Assembly: GCA_037783415.1 (NCBI GenBank)
Contig: JAZGTN010000016.1
Coordinates: 1,857,001 to 1,921,000, forward strand
Direction of reading: 5' to 3'
Length of the DNA stretch: 64,000 nucleotides
From: Leptasterias polaris
Taxonomy: Eukaryota > Echinodermata > Asteroidea > Forcipulatida > Asteriidae
Shown: in pieces, positions 46,503 to 57,477 of the stretch
How positions within the stretch are numbered: the first letter of the stretch is position 1
How the letters are laid out: each line of letters starts with the position of its first letter
The notes under the pieces: generated by a model
What the model saw: the letters and a program-made list of their open reading frames with translations, nothing else
What the model was told of the DNA's origin: nothing
Database searches by the model: none
Translations under genes and position numbers: made by a program

Positions 46503-46520
46503 TTAGTTGTCCTTTCTGCC
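46379..46520. repeat. Local duplication across the SDR-B stop codon and 3' UTR
   Basis: TTTTTCAGACAAAATCCT with TGTGTTCCTCTGTACTTAAT at 46383-46441 repeats at 46447-46517. The second, upstream-in-gene copy contains the authentic stop codon of SDR-B. Confidence 0.7.
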
Positions 46521-49291
46521 AGTGAAAGTTTCCATACGTGTACTCATTCCAGATCTCTCTTGTATCATCAGATCAACCTTCTCCGGAGTCAAGCTGTTTG
46601 TATGGATTTAAAATCACATTGGTAAGAGTGCAATCGTCAATGTCACAACAAAATGATCGTTGATGACAAAGTTAATCTCAAAGATGGGGACAACTTAAAG
46701 ATCCCTTAAACCGTTGCTTATTCCGATTGCCGCAGAATACCAGTGACGTGCATGGCTGTTATAATCCCCATATCACATGAACATTCACAGATCCCTGACA
46801 AAACACGAGTCATTGTTCGTTGTTTTCAATGTAAAAACATGACCACTGTAGTTTGAGGAAATCCTTGTTAGCAGGTCTGATAAATAGTAAACGCATTGAA
46901 ATTTCAAGCTTGGTAAATGTACTATTCCCCCCCAAAATAAAACAATGATTTAATTACCTCCAATTAAATTGAACAATATCTTTATAGTTCCGAATGTAAA
47001 CTCACAATTTGAGAAGCAGAGTTATGAATGAATTTTCAGGCACGAAGAGCATTTTCTCGCTGAGAAGGAAGGCATCCATGATCTTGGAGACAACGTACTC
47101 GGGAGTCATGAAACTGCAACAACAGTAATACAAATAGACAAGTCCAGCTAATGTTTCCACAAAATTTTCATTTGAAACCTGAAATCGTGTCCCCAGATTT
47201 CACCAGTTCATTACACTATGCTCACTGTAAATAATTATGTGCACATAAAGTAAATGCATGGATTCAAAAGAGTGGAATTAGTAAGATTTATGGTGGTATT
47301 AATAACAAGAAATCAAATCCACTTTTCAACGGATGCTACGTTCACGTTGTTTTGTTCATGGAATGGATGTGAAGTAATCCCACTTCTGCCACCAGTGCCT
47401 GCGTATACATTTATTCAAATGTACGATTACCCCCAGCCGTCATTCCCCGTAGGCAACTTGCCATATATCGCCCCTCATTTCGTCACTCTATAGCTAGACC
47501 AAGCCCGGCTTTGGCTGCAGCTTCGGCCAGATTATTTTTGCCATCGAGTGCAGCTGCATCCAACGGCCACAGCCGTTGCCGTATTCGATCTATTTGGACA
47601 CTGTTGCCCGAGCACGCTGCTGATGGAGAAAAAGTTACGCAACATGTGTACACACTTACTAGCACTTGGCTCCCTTGAACATACCGGTGCTGACCGCTCC
47701 CGGACAAACCAACGTCATATCAACACCGTCGTATCCTTCCAGCAGAAGCTCCAATCTCATCGTAGTATGTAGCCCTATGGCGCCAAATTTACTGGCGCAA
47801 TAGTCCACCATGTGGTTTTTGGGGAAGTGGCCGGCAAGGCTAGCTATGGTAACAATGTGACCCTTATTTTTGGCTTTCATTGCGGGCAGAAACGACTTTA
47901 GCGTCTGTTAAATCAAGAAGAAATATTACTATAAAGTATACGAGTGTCAAAATTTGCACAACTCGGTTTCGATCCAAAAACAAAACAAAGTATTATGTTT
48001 CATGTTCAGATTGAAATCGAGCGATTCAAATTGTTACGCCAACCGCTATGGAAAACATGAATTAATTTTTAACCAGTGCCGGTGTCATAGGGAAATTGTC
48101 CCCCTGGAGAATCTGTCCCCGTTTGGGAAATTAACATGGGCTGGAGGCGGTTGATTCAAAAGAGGGCGCTATCAGAAGTAATTTGTACACAGTTCTCCGT
48201 ATGGGGGGGGGGGGGGGGGGGGGGGCACCAAATCTCCGGGGGGACATAATCTCCTGACACACCGGCCAGAAATGGTGTTGCGTTGATACCAAGCATCTAG
48301 CAGGTAGTTAATTACATCAAGTGTTAAGTGTGTGTTATCAGTGATAAATGCATTTTACAAGTTGTGTGTTTTGTTTTGTTTGCTCTTCATTCGAATTGAC
48401 TGACAGGAAAAATAATTCAGGACGTCACTAAGAGACAAACAACCAGGCCCTTTAACCCCCATGGGAATAACTTCTACTTCTCAAAAATATATATCCATCT
48501 ACTTGAATTCTGTTAAACTTCTACTTCTGTCTCTACACTCACCCAGAAGTGTGACGTCACATTGACATCCATTGTCCTGCGTATCATGTCATCTGGACAG
48601 TCCATGAGGCGCTTGCCGGTCACCACACCGGCGTTGTTGACCAGAACGGAGACGTCACCGACCTCCCGTTTGACACTCTCGGCGGTTTCGTACACCTCCT
48701 CTGCATCGGTTATGTCTACTTTGTAGGAGTGGACACTCCCATCGAACGCCTTGATCATACGCATGGTTTCCCGGTTGCCTTTTGGAGAGGTAAATCAACT
48801 TGAGTTTATATTTATATTTCAAAACTCTTCTGGCCGAAATTTGGTTTTGTGAAAGTTTATCCCAAAATGGATGCACCTAATAATGGTATTCTATTCAACT
48901 TTGGTGAATCAGTGCATGATGTCACATTCTGTATTCAACACGAATTCCCCAAATATGAAGAAGTGAACTTGTTCTAACAGCGTAAGGGGAGATCAATCTA
49001 TTTAGCTTATGTATATGTAAAAGAAAATGGCTGCCGCCGCCATTGCAAAACAAAATGGCTGCCATGCTTACCTGACTCGTTGATATCCCATAATACCACC
49101 ACGGCATTACGTTTGGCGAACTCGAGAGCCATGAGGCGTCCCATGCCACTCCCAGCGCCGGTGATCAGCACGATCTCCCCGGTGATATCCTTACGTTTCC
49201 TCCAGCCCCATGGGATGCAGGCTCTCACAACAGCCTCCGTGCAGTACCAGATGACGAAGAACGGTGCAGTGATGGCGGAGATAATACCCAT
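46503..49291 (-). CDS. SDR16C/RDH10-like short-chain dehydrogenase, tandem copy B, five exons
   Basis: Exons on the minus strand: 49072-49291, 48543-48778, 47660-47904, 47006-47113 and 46503-46593. Every exon has the same length and phase as in copy A, giving 299 residues. All SDR marks are kept ([12 protein letters not shown], Ser-Tyr-Lys). Exon 1 differs from copy A at two synonymous sites and exon 2 shows no difference. Exon 3 has about eight amino-acid changes (for example VMN to KNH before the catalytic YCASK), and exons 4 and 5 differ more, with a rewritten tail before [10 protein letters not shown]. An apparent TAG at the end of exon 3 is removed by splicing. Introns are shorter and mostly unlike those of copy A. 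The biochemistry is as for copy A, and the divergent substrate-side half could mean altered specificity. Confidence 0.93.
48079..48266 (+). mobile_element. CCGGTGTC-ended MITE, copy 2 (SDR-B intron 2)
   Basis: It starts CCGGTGTCATAGGGAAATTG and ends CTGACACACCGG. It shares CTGGAGAATCTGTCCCC, AAATTAACATGGG and AAAAGAGGGCGCTAT with the other copies, and includes a G run of about 22. Confidence 0.8.
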
Positions 49292-49376
49292 TGTTGTACT
49301 TGGTCGACCAACAAAATTCTAGATAGGGGTCTGCCTATTAGTAACAAACTTGAAGAAGAAAAGAAATATGGATACT

Positions 49377-50398
49377 ATAGGTTTTCTCGGTCAATTTCGG
49401 CAAATGAGCAGCCAATTTAACCACCACGCTATTCTATTTCGCGCGAAATCGAATGCTACTAAAAAGGGTCATTCGATTTCGTTTTATGACTAGTCAAATG
49501 TACTGTTGCGTCATTCGATTTAACAAAATAATCATTCAATTTAACGATTCATCAAAGCAGCATTCAAATTCGCCGGAGCTTTTTGAGGCGTGTGTTTAGT
49601 CATTCAAATTCATTTTTGGGCAGTCATTTCTGTAATTTGTGCAATCTAAAAAACGCTTTGTTAATAAGGCATATACGGTTCACTTATTTGCACTTGAGTC
49701 ACTTTGTACTTCGAAGACGAGCTTTTCTACAGTTTTACACGCATATTTCAATAAGTTTGCAGCTTGTGGTACAACCATACCTAAACATATACGCCAAGAT
49801 GTCTGGCACGCCAACAGATTGATGGTTGAGGAAGAAACAACATAAACAACAAAAACCAGGAAAAACATAAAGAAACACCCCATTCAAACACAATACAAAA
49901 TTAGGCCAGTTAACCAATAAAGATCCCCAAAAAAAAGAATAGGGGAAAACAAAGAAGAAAAAACATCATGGGCCCCATGTAAAGTCTCCTGGAACCATAA
50001 ATAAAGAAAATAAGGTTTGCCTGAATTAAAGTGAAGATACGAAACAGTTGCCTAATACAGATTATCTGTTTATTCGTATTTCTTTAGTCGTACTTATTTG
50101 AATTCTCATTTAGCGAAATTGATTGCCTCTTTACGAAATAAAAAAAAATTAAACCAGTAAAATCTCCAGTCGAACCAGCTTTGCTAAATTGAATGATGGT
50201 TGTGCGTCACGAAAAAGAATGACGATATGCTAAATTGAACACAGTGCAAAAGGAATTTGAATGCCTCAATACGAAATTGAATGCCCGAATTCTGAATTTG
50301 AAACGCAGTAACAACTGGAGAGGCAAAATAGCTTTAATTCGAACGCACGAAAATGAAATCGGCTGCTCATTTACCGAAATTGACCGAGAAAACCTATA
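49377..50398. mobile_element. DNA element of about 1 kb with 35-bp inverted ends
   Basis: The left end TATAGGTTTTCTCGGTCAAT is matched on the right by ATTGACCGAGAAAACCTATA, extending through AAATGAGCAGCC. Short units such as CATTCGATTTCG and GAAATTGAATGCC recur near both ends. There is no transposase frame. A trace of a similar right end (GAGAAACCTATATAAT) occurs at 51640. Confidence 0.8.
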
Positions 50399-50950
50399 TA
50401 ATGTACAATCGACAAATTCGGCAAATTTGCAGCAATCAAAATATTATAAAGCCACAGTGGATGAATTTGGGAAGTCTTAAAAAAATATGATATTTTACTC
50501 AATCTCCACAATTAATTATTTCAGACTGAAAAAATGATCTTTAACAATTAGAACTAAAACTTGACTTACTTGAGGTCATTCGCCAACAAAGTTCCCTGCT
50601 GTCTACGAGCTGAATGTCTGCGAGCCAATAGTTTCAACTACATACGGTATTGTTTTTGACCTACGCACCCTTCGTGGGTTAAAAAAAACACCTGTGCGCA
50701 TTATTTTACTTGACACCACGTCCACGTACTTGATTGGCGACGCTAGTTTTTGTAATAGTCGCCGGTAGAGAGGGCGCAACATCGACTGGTTCGGTAGGTG
50801 GCTGGGGAGAAACCGTGAGCGACGGCCGCATGAAATTGTTGTATACCCTCAAAATATGCTATGGTAGACAGGTTTGAGAGCCAAATAAAAAGGGGGGGGG
50901 GGTACTGTCAAAAAAGAAAATCCTGTCAAAGTTTATGAGATTATGAGCTA

Positions 50951-51132
50951 CGGTGTGGCAGGAGGGCCCCCTGGAGATTCTGTGCCCCCCCCTCCCCCAA
51001 AAGGGCGAATTGTGTAGAACTTTCGTTTGATAGCGCCCTCTTTTGAATTAACTTACCTTAGCCCATGTTAATTTACCATAGGGGAAACACATACCGGAGG
51101 ACAATATTCCCTAAGAGTAAGAGGACACCGGT
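50951..51132 (-). mobile_element. CCGGTGTC-ended MITE, copy 3
   Basis: It runs from CGGTGTGGCAGGAGG to AGAGGACACCGG in the orientation opposite to copies 2 and 4, with CTGGAGATTCTGTG, TAGCGCCCTCTTTTGAATTA and CCCATGTTAATTTACC. Confidence 0.75.
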
Positions 51133-51363
51133 TACAGTGTGTAACTGTAACAAATAAAACAATGCAATCGGCAGTTCTATTTTTGGTCCATATACAAGTT
51201 GATTTACTTTTAATACAACGATTGCTGATAAACATTGCATTGCAATTGTAAAGGTCAAGGTCCGTTAGTTTGTTGTTGATCATAAGATAAAAGCTTGCAC
51301 CATTTACTTGATGGTGCAAGCACACAGCGTAGCTCGTGATGTAGAAGCTTACCTATCCCTACG

Positions 51364-51590
51364 CTAACCTTAAACCCTAACCCTAAATCCCAAACTCTAA
51401 ACCTTACCCTATAACACTAAGTGAACATCACCCCAAATCTTAACCCTAACCCGTATCCTATCATAACACCCTTATACTCCAAACCTTCGACCTTCACCAT
51501 CCAACCTTAATTAAATCCTAAACCCTAATTAAACCCCAACCCTAACACTAGTTAAACCATAAACCCAAAACCTATACCATAACGCTGAAC
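51364..51590 (+). repeat. Degenerate interstitial telomere-like tract
   Basis: The stretch is a run of CCCTAA-like hexamers with substitutions and indels, for example TTAAACCCTAACCCTAAATC and CTTAACCCTAACCC. It is strongly depleted in G on the plus strand. CCCTAA is the complement of the metazoan telomere unit TTAGGG. Confidence 0.7.
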
Positions 51591-51867
51591 TCTGATTCAA
51601 CCATGGATGTGAAATAGACTGCTTTTTTAGTAGACAAATCAACGAGAAACCTATATAATATCATTTTTTTAAAGTAAATAAATATAATCCTATTACCTGT
51701 TTATTTCAGACTGTTACGCTAAGTATATTTTTTAAACGGCACAATTACAAACAGGTTAAATAGATCGATCCACCAAAGCCCCGCCTCCTTACGAGTCGAC
51801 CAATCACAGCCGCGAAACCCGATCACCATTAGTGCAAAGATGTGAGAAATGGGCGTGGCTTAATGGA

Positions 51868-52026
51868 TCGGTGTATTAATCCCCCGGAGATTCTGTCCCC
51901 CATGTGGAAAATTAACATGGGCCTAAGGAAGTTTATTCAAAAGAGGGCGCTATAAGAAGAAATGTGTACACAGTTCGACGTATGGGGGGACAGAATCTTC
52001 CGGGGGACATTCTCCTGCCACACCGG
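51868..52026 (+). mobile_element. CCGGTGTC-ended MITE, copy 4
   Basis: It begins TCGGTGTATTAATCCCCCGG and ends CTGCCACACCGG, with GAGATTCTGTCCCC near the left and GGGGACAGAATCTTCC near the right. It shares the AAAAGAGGGCGCTAT core with copies 2 and 3. Confidence 0.8.
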
Positions 52027-52413
52027 TCTGGGTCCACTGTATGTCACGTTGTCATAGTAACCGTCTCATAAACACTTGCACATGGTTATTATCAAAGCCA
52101 AGGAATATCCTAACGAAATATGACAGTGGAATGAAACATAATTAAAGTAATTGCCAAAATAGTCTAATTACAGAATCGGCATTGCGAACAGAATAATTAA
52201 GTTGCTGCAGGAAGAACATTACTGGAGCGTATACCCACCTGCATTAAGCCAGTTCGGTTTCCATTATGATTAATCGCATTTCTTTGTAGTTTGATACTTA
52301 TTAGTAATGCCGTAGTCTAGTGGACTAGCTCTACCGATGAATATGAAATAAGGGACCGTCTATGGTTTATGTTGGACTAAATTGCTGATTGCTGATGGCT
52401 GTAGAAAGGAATA

Positions 52414-52805
52414 ATAAAGGTGCTGTATACGTTGGTAATTGGAGCCTACTGATTGTGTTAATTCTATATAAATGTAGGTATATACAATAAAACTAACCTG
52501 TGAAAATTTCACTTCAAAAGGTGGTCGCGTTTTTAAGATATCACCGATATACCGGAGCGAATATTTCCACGCAGGAATATTATTCCCTATAGGAATACAC
52601 AGTCTGAGAAGCGTTACGGCCGTAACGCTTCTTAGATTCAAATTTTTGGGGACAAAAAGTGATAAATTTTTCCATAACCGTGCTTCGAAGTGAAAAGTTT
52701 CTCAAAATGCATTATAGTATAATTAAGCTGCTGTACTTCTTACCAAGTAAGTTTTTATTGCCATTAATTTTCAGAGTCATTACCAAACGTATACATACCC
52801 TTTAA
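52414..52805 (+). mobile_element. TTAAAGGCACTG-family element, copy 3 (diverged)
   Basis: Outer ends TAAAGGTGCTGTATACG and CGTATACATACCCTTTA. It includes AACCTGTGAAAATTTCACTTC and an internal stem with GAAGCGTTACGG. It is related most closely to the copy at 55472. Confidence 0.7.
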
Positions 52806-52833
52806 ACTATGGAACGGTTTTTACCAGCAAATT

Positions 52834-53284
52834 GCACACCCTGAAAAAACACACACACACAAAACGGGTCAGAATTGACCTGGATTCAGGGTTGCGTGAG
52901 GCCTGACCCGGTTCTGGATCAGTATGACCCATAATCTGTGTCAAAATTACCCAGAAATTTGTCAAACTGACTCATGAATCCGAGTAAAATGTGTCCCCCT
53001 TTTTTTTAACCAGTTTCCAGGGCCCAATTTCATAGAGCTGCTTAAGCACAAAAAGTAGCACAACAAAATTTCGCTTACAAGACTAAGGTTACCAGCCAAA
53101 CTATCATGTCTCATGTACAATTTGTAACTGGTATCCTGCTCATTTCTGCTTAGCAGACAATTGTTAAGCAAAATTTTCTGCTTAAGCAGCTCTATGAAAT
53201 TGGGCCCAGCCTGACCCAGAAATTGGTCAGGCCCCCGGGACCCGGAGTCCGGCTCAACTCCAACTAGGGAGTTTTTAGAGTGTG
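52834..53284. mobile_element. GACCCATTTCTGGGTCA-rich element, copy 2, interrupted
   Basis: The ends CACACCCTGAAAAAAC and GGAGTTTTTAGAGTGTG are inverted. Units such as ACGGGTCAGAATTGACC lie on both sides of an inserted palindromic element at 53019-53208. A relative at 38020 lacks the insert. Confidence 0.7.
53019..53208. mobile_element. Complete palindromic element (GGGCCCAATTTCATAGAGC ends)
   Basis: It starts GGGCCCAATTTCATAGAGCT with GCTTAAGCA and ends with the exact complement; CAG flanks both sides. The arms pair for about 35 bp and further symmetry continues inwards. The sister copy is at 15851-16752. Confidence 0.88.
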
Positions 53285-54132
53285 GGGGGAAAAATCAGAA
53301 TGGCTTTTTGAAGAGTAAGTGAATTCAACATCCTGTAGTCTTCAATTCAGGCAGCTGGCACACGAACCAACCACCTGTATAAATAGTTCATCAATAGATG
53401 ATCACACTTTCAGTGAGAATTACGAAAAACTGATTAGTGATTTGGTATGTATCCTTATTTCGATTGCGACAAGCAAAACAAGCAAGGGCAATTTGTTTTT
53501 CAAAAAAAAAAAGAAAGTTTTTCCGACTAAAATGGCAATAGCAACTAAATCAGACGAAATATATTGCAACTATAAAGGCCAATTGTATTATCTTCAAACC
53601 GAGGCTGGAAGTAAAAAAATAGTGTGGCCAAATTTAACGCTTGAGTGCTCCAAGCATTATGGTGAACAAGGAACCAGGCCAGGTCAAGGTATTAATTATT
53701 CTCTAGAGCAAGGCCCTCTATGATTATTCTAACCAATTATAGTTCGCTCTCTTCGCTCAGCCCATTATCCAAAGACCGACGCGGACCGAGCGAAATGTAT
53801 TCTGTCCAACAGCACGCAAAACGTCTCTCAAGTAAATCTACCAACAGTGTTGACGTCGCAGACGCATTCTTTAATCAAAACTTTGCTCTCCCTTAAAATT
53901 GAGCAGCGCATTTTTAAGCCCTTTTCAAATAAACAAACAGTCGTATATATATGTAATATAGGCTTCCCTCAAATCCACCACAATACAAAAGGAATACTAC
54001 TGCGTCAGTAATATCCCGATATCAACACACGATCATTTTTTTATGGGGGAAATTGAAAGAGGTTCATTATTTTTGACAAGACGTATATAATTCATACATC
54101 AGTCAGGAATGCAATCAAGGGAAGGGAAATAA
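53285..54132. other. Spacer without a recognisable gene
   Basis: The frame at 53319-53723 shows no motif I recognise and contains a poly-Lys run from an A tract, so it is probably chance. Confidence 0.45.
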
Positions 54133-55055
54133 ATGAGGCTTGTGGACTTTGACTCGACACTGTCAAGGAATCTCACAAAGGTAAGAGACAAATCGTCATC
54201 TAACAAGCTGCGGGGATCTTGAGTTCACTTGATGAATCTATACCTATAGTTAAAGACCCCAAAACGAGGAGGAATGAGAGAGTACCGGGACGAAATAGAA
54301 ATATCGAGGGTGTCATCATCATCACCAACCCCATCAGTCATCGCCGACGCCACGCTCTGCAAACCGAGAACGCATCCGCGATGAAAGAGCAACTTTTGAT
54401 GAAAAATGTAAGCAATCGAAACTCACTCCATCAGGCTCGCTCCGGGGTAAACTCGCAGTTTTTAGTAACAGCATAAATCAGAGAGCTGACTTGTAACTAA
54501 CGCCATTAAAAGAACAAGTGTTTCTATATTTTCTCACGGCAGAGAAATAAACATGGAGAGGGGTCTGCGGCAATACACGTAAACATAAGTCAGAAGAAAT
54601 ATCACCGCAAGCGATTTATAACTTGTAAGAGCTCTGGATAGTCTCAGACGTTCAAATCTGTACGGGGAAATGGGGGTACTATTAGCAACCCCGCAGCTTC
54701 ACAAGGGAACCATGCTCCTTCAAGAATCATGACCACGGAGAGGAATCTCCCTCAGAAGACTAACAAGTCTCCGTTTGAAATCACCAACGAGGCGCCCCGA
54801 GTGGAGACTAGTACGGGAACGTCTCAGCATTCAACGTCCAGCGTGAAAGATGACGCAAGACACAAGACGTCTGGTCGTGTCGGCAGTGATGAGGCGAGAC
54901 CGGAGAAGCAGAAGACCGGGACCAGGAGGCACTCCATCAGATGGGAGCAGAAAAGCGGTGGCAATTCCCAACTTGGTCATAGAGGGAGGACTAGCTCGCT
55001 GAGCAGATCCAGATTAGCAGTAAGTGATGCCCATCGCTTCATCAGATCAATAAAG
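54133..55055 (+). CDS. Probable exons of an unrecognised plus-strand gene (partial)
   Basis: Two segments have good splice signals and matching phase 0. A possible first exon at 54133-54180 starts with ATG, encodes MRLVDFDSTLSRNLTK and ends at GTAAGA. A 136-codon segment at 54648-55055 follows a TCTCAG acceptor and ends AAAG/GTAAT. The latter is rich in Ser, Thr, Arg and Lys, looks disordered, contains a PKA-like RRHS site and ends SLSRSRLAVSDAHRF. Its base composition is more balanced than the flanks, which supports coding. A third segment (54219-54407) ends at GTAAGC and could be an alternative exon. No family was recognised and no downstream exons were found. Confidence 0.4.
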
Positions 55056-55110
55056 GTAATCAATAAAGTATTGGGAGATTAGCTAATAATCGAAATACAA
55101 TGTCACACCT

Positions 55111-55474
55111 TTAAAGGTATTATACAGGATTGGTAGAGCTGACAAAACAATCACAGACAGTGTTCATGTTTTGTGTAATCAACCACATACATGAAATAAC
55201 AAACCTGTGAAAATTTGAGCTCAATTGGTCATCGAGGTCACGAGAAAATAGTGAAAAGAGACCTTATGTGTTTTCTGTTTTTCAAACATCGAGTTTATTA
55301 TCACGCGCGATAAAAACTATTGTTTTACTCATTTCTCAGAAACGATAGCATTTTAGGCAAAAATATTTTAAGGGAACCTTTTCTACCATTACTTACTTTA
55401 CATCATGTAAGTTATGTGTGAATCTGTGAACATTTTTGTTTGTCGATCTTACCAATCGTGTACAGGGCCTTTAA
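55111..55474. mobile_element. Second palindromic-ended family, complete copy
   Basis: Ends TTAAAGGTATTATACAGGATTGGTAGAGC and GATCTTACCAATCGTGTACAG plus GGCCTTTAA are roughly inverted. The interior AGTGTTCATGTTTTGTGTAA recurs inverted at about 56355-56464. It is distinct in body from the 61-kb family, although the outer ends look alike. Confidence 0.6.
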
Positions 55475-55863
55475 AGGAAATGTATACTAATGGTAATAAA
55501 AACTTACCTGGTTAGCTTTCTCTATGGTTGGAAGTAAAGCGGCTTTTGATATATCAAAGCATTTTCAGAATCATTTCACTTCGAAGTAATGTGGTTATGG
55601 AAAAAAGTATCATGACAGGTTTTATGCTCCCAAATTTGAGTCTGAGAAACGTTTCTGTCAGAAACGTTTCTCAGATTGTGTATTCCTTTATTATTCTTCC
55701 TGCATGGAAATGTTCGCTCCAGTTTTTCGGCGATATCTCAAAAACGCGACCACCTTTTGAAGTGAAATTTTCACAGATGAGTTTTATTGTATATATCTAC
55801 ATTTACATATGATTAAAACATCAGAACGGTTCCAAAAACCAAAGGTATATTTCGCCTTTAAAC
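55472..55863 (+). mobile_element. TTAAAGGCACTG-family element, copy 4 (diverged)
   Basis: It starts in CCTTTAAAGGAAATGTATAC, shared with the end of the preceding element, and ends AAAGGTATATTTCGCCTTTAA. It has an internal stem GAAACGTTTCT and the CGCGACCACCTTTTGAAGTG block also present at 52.5 kb. Confidence 0.65.
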
Positions 55864-57215
55864 TTTATGACCGCGCTATAACTTCTCACATGCCGTCCAT
55901 GGTCATCCTCCATGGTCAGTGCAAGACCATAACATGTTTCAACTAAAACCATTGGTTTATAATTTATTGCTTCTTTTCTATTCCAAACATAAACAATCTT
56001 GGCGTGCATACGGAGAGCTGTGTGTCATAACATAACGGTATATAAGATGATTATGCATGGAAAGAAGAAAGTTAAAGAAGGCCCTTACACGTGTCCCCCC
56101 CCCCCCCATTTTGCATTCTGTTTCCAATCGTTTTCAACCAAAAAAGGCTAATGATTATGAAATTCATACTAGAACAATTTTTCTGTAAAACATTTCCCTC
56201 TCAAGTGAAGTCATATTCGAGAAAACTGCATCTGAAAACGTATTTAAAAAAACGTAACACTAGCTGATGTCGGTTGTTACAACCAGATAAGAACAGTGTG
56301 TAGTGCTGAAAGTGTGCATGTTTTTCCTCTCCTGACTCACACAACGGATTAAGCCCAAAAGTTCACACTGTATGTTATATTTCGTGTAGAGTTGTTGACC
56401 AAACCAAACATGAACACTGTCTGCGACTATTTTGTCAGCTCTACCAATCATGTGTACCTTTAACTATGTTTGTAGTTTTAGCCAGTTTTGATCCAAGTGT
56501 AGATTTAGACTAAAAAAGAAAATAAATTCATATAAATTATAATTGCTTCTTAAATGCATTTAATTTTGTTATGTGGAGCTCCTTCGTTTATCGCTTATAA
56601 AGAAACCAAACCATGTGCAAGATGGTCGCCACAAGAATCTTCCGAACTGTTTCAAAATGGCTGACGAAAGCAACGAGGAAGTTGAAATCATCAGCTTTGG
56701 CATTGGGTTCCGTTTCACAGTATAAACACACCGTACACATTGTTTGACTGCATAAAACTTATTTATTTCCATTTTCCACCAATCAATATTAATTTTGCTA
56801 TTTCCGGTGTAACACCGCAAGGGCACGGTTTACCTCAGTTACGGGTGGGTGTCCATTCACCCACGTCGGTACCCATCGTGCACCACGAGTGCTGACGTAC
56901 TTCCGCAAGGCGTGGCACATTATGGTTTGGTCAAAGTGTGAAATATGTAACGTATTCGAGGAGTTTGACGGATCACATTATCGTCCGACTCCGTTATTAA
57001 ATCATTTTGAAATGTAAGAATATCATTCATCAGTTATGTTTATGTGGCATATGAGTGTTGACGGTGTGACAATAAGTTTATCGCTTGGCAAGACATTTGA
57101 GATAATTAATATACCTTGATTTCAAGTGCGTAACAAAACTCCAGATTAAACATTTTGCACAATTTTTTATTTTTAAATTGTGGTTTATAACCAATTAGTA
57201 CAGCAGGAAGGTGAT
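55864..57215. other. Spacer with a partial repeat and a possible 5' exon
   Basis: A partial inverted copy of the 55111 element lies at 56355-56464. At 56659 an ATG in good context (CAAAATGGCT) opens the short frame MADESNEEVEIISFGIG on the plus strand, preceded by a YY1-like CAAGATGG; no exon chain could be built. A C run lies at about 56096. Confidence 0.4.
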
Positions 57216-57477
57216 GGGATTGTGCCTTTGATGAAACAAGCATGGAATTTGGCAAACAGTCAGAGAATGTCATGAAAAGATATTTGGCTATAGAGCAATC
57301 GCAGATTTATCCTTAATGTTGATAAACAAGCAATGGGAGCCATGTTGAAAAAATGTATTGTTATTCTACCTATATATTTATTTCAAAAATCAAATCTGCG
57401 ATTTCTCTAGCCAACTTAACATACTCTGACTGAGTGGCAAATTCAATGCTTGTGTTTATGAAAAGGCGCAATTCCCC
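57216..57477. mobile_element. Long-TIR MITE, arms about 95 bp
   Basis: Left GGGATTGTGCCTTTGATGAA and right (reverse-complemented) GGGAATTGCGCCTTTTCATA begin arms that pair through CAGTCAGAG and TTGGCTATAGAG to AATCGCAGATTT around an 80-bp centre. A diverged left arm recurs at about 63216-63330. Confidence 0.8.

Noticed and set aside
47660..47664. Premature TAG in SDR-B exon 3 suggesting a pseudogene
   Set aside because: The donor GTAAGT begins inside it. Splicing to exon 4 gives TAT and the frame continues to the same end as copy A.
53319..53723. A 134-codon plus frame
   Set aside because: It lacks an ATG at its start, includes a poly-Lys run from an A tract and matches no family I know.
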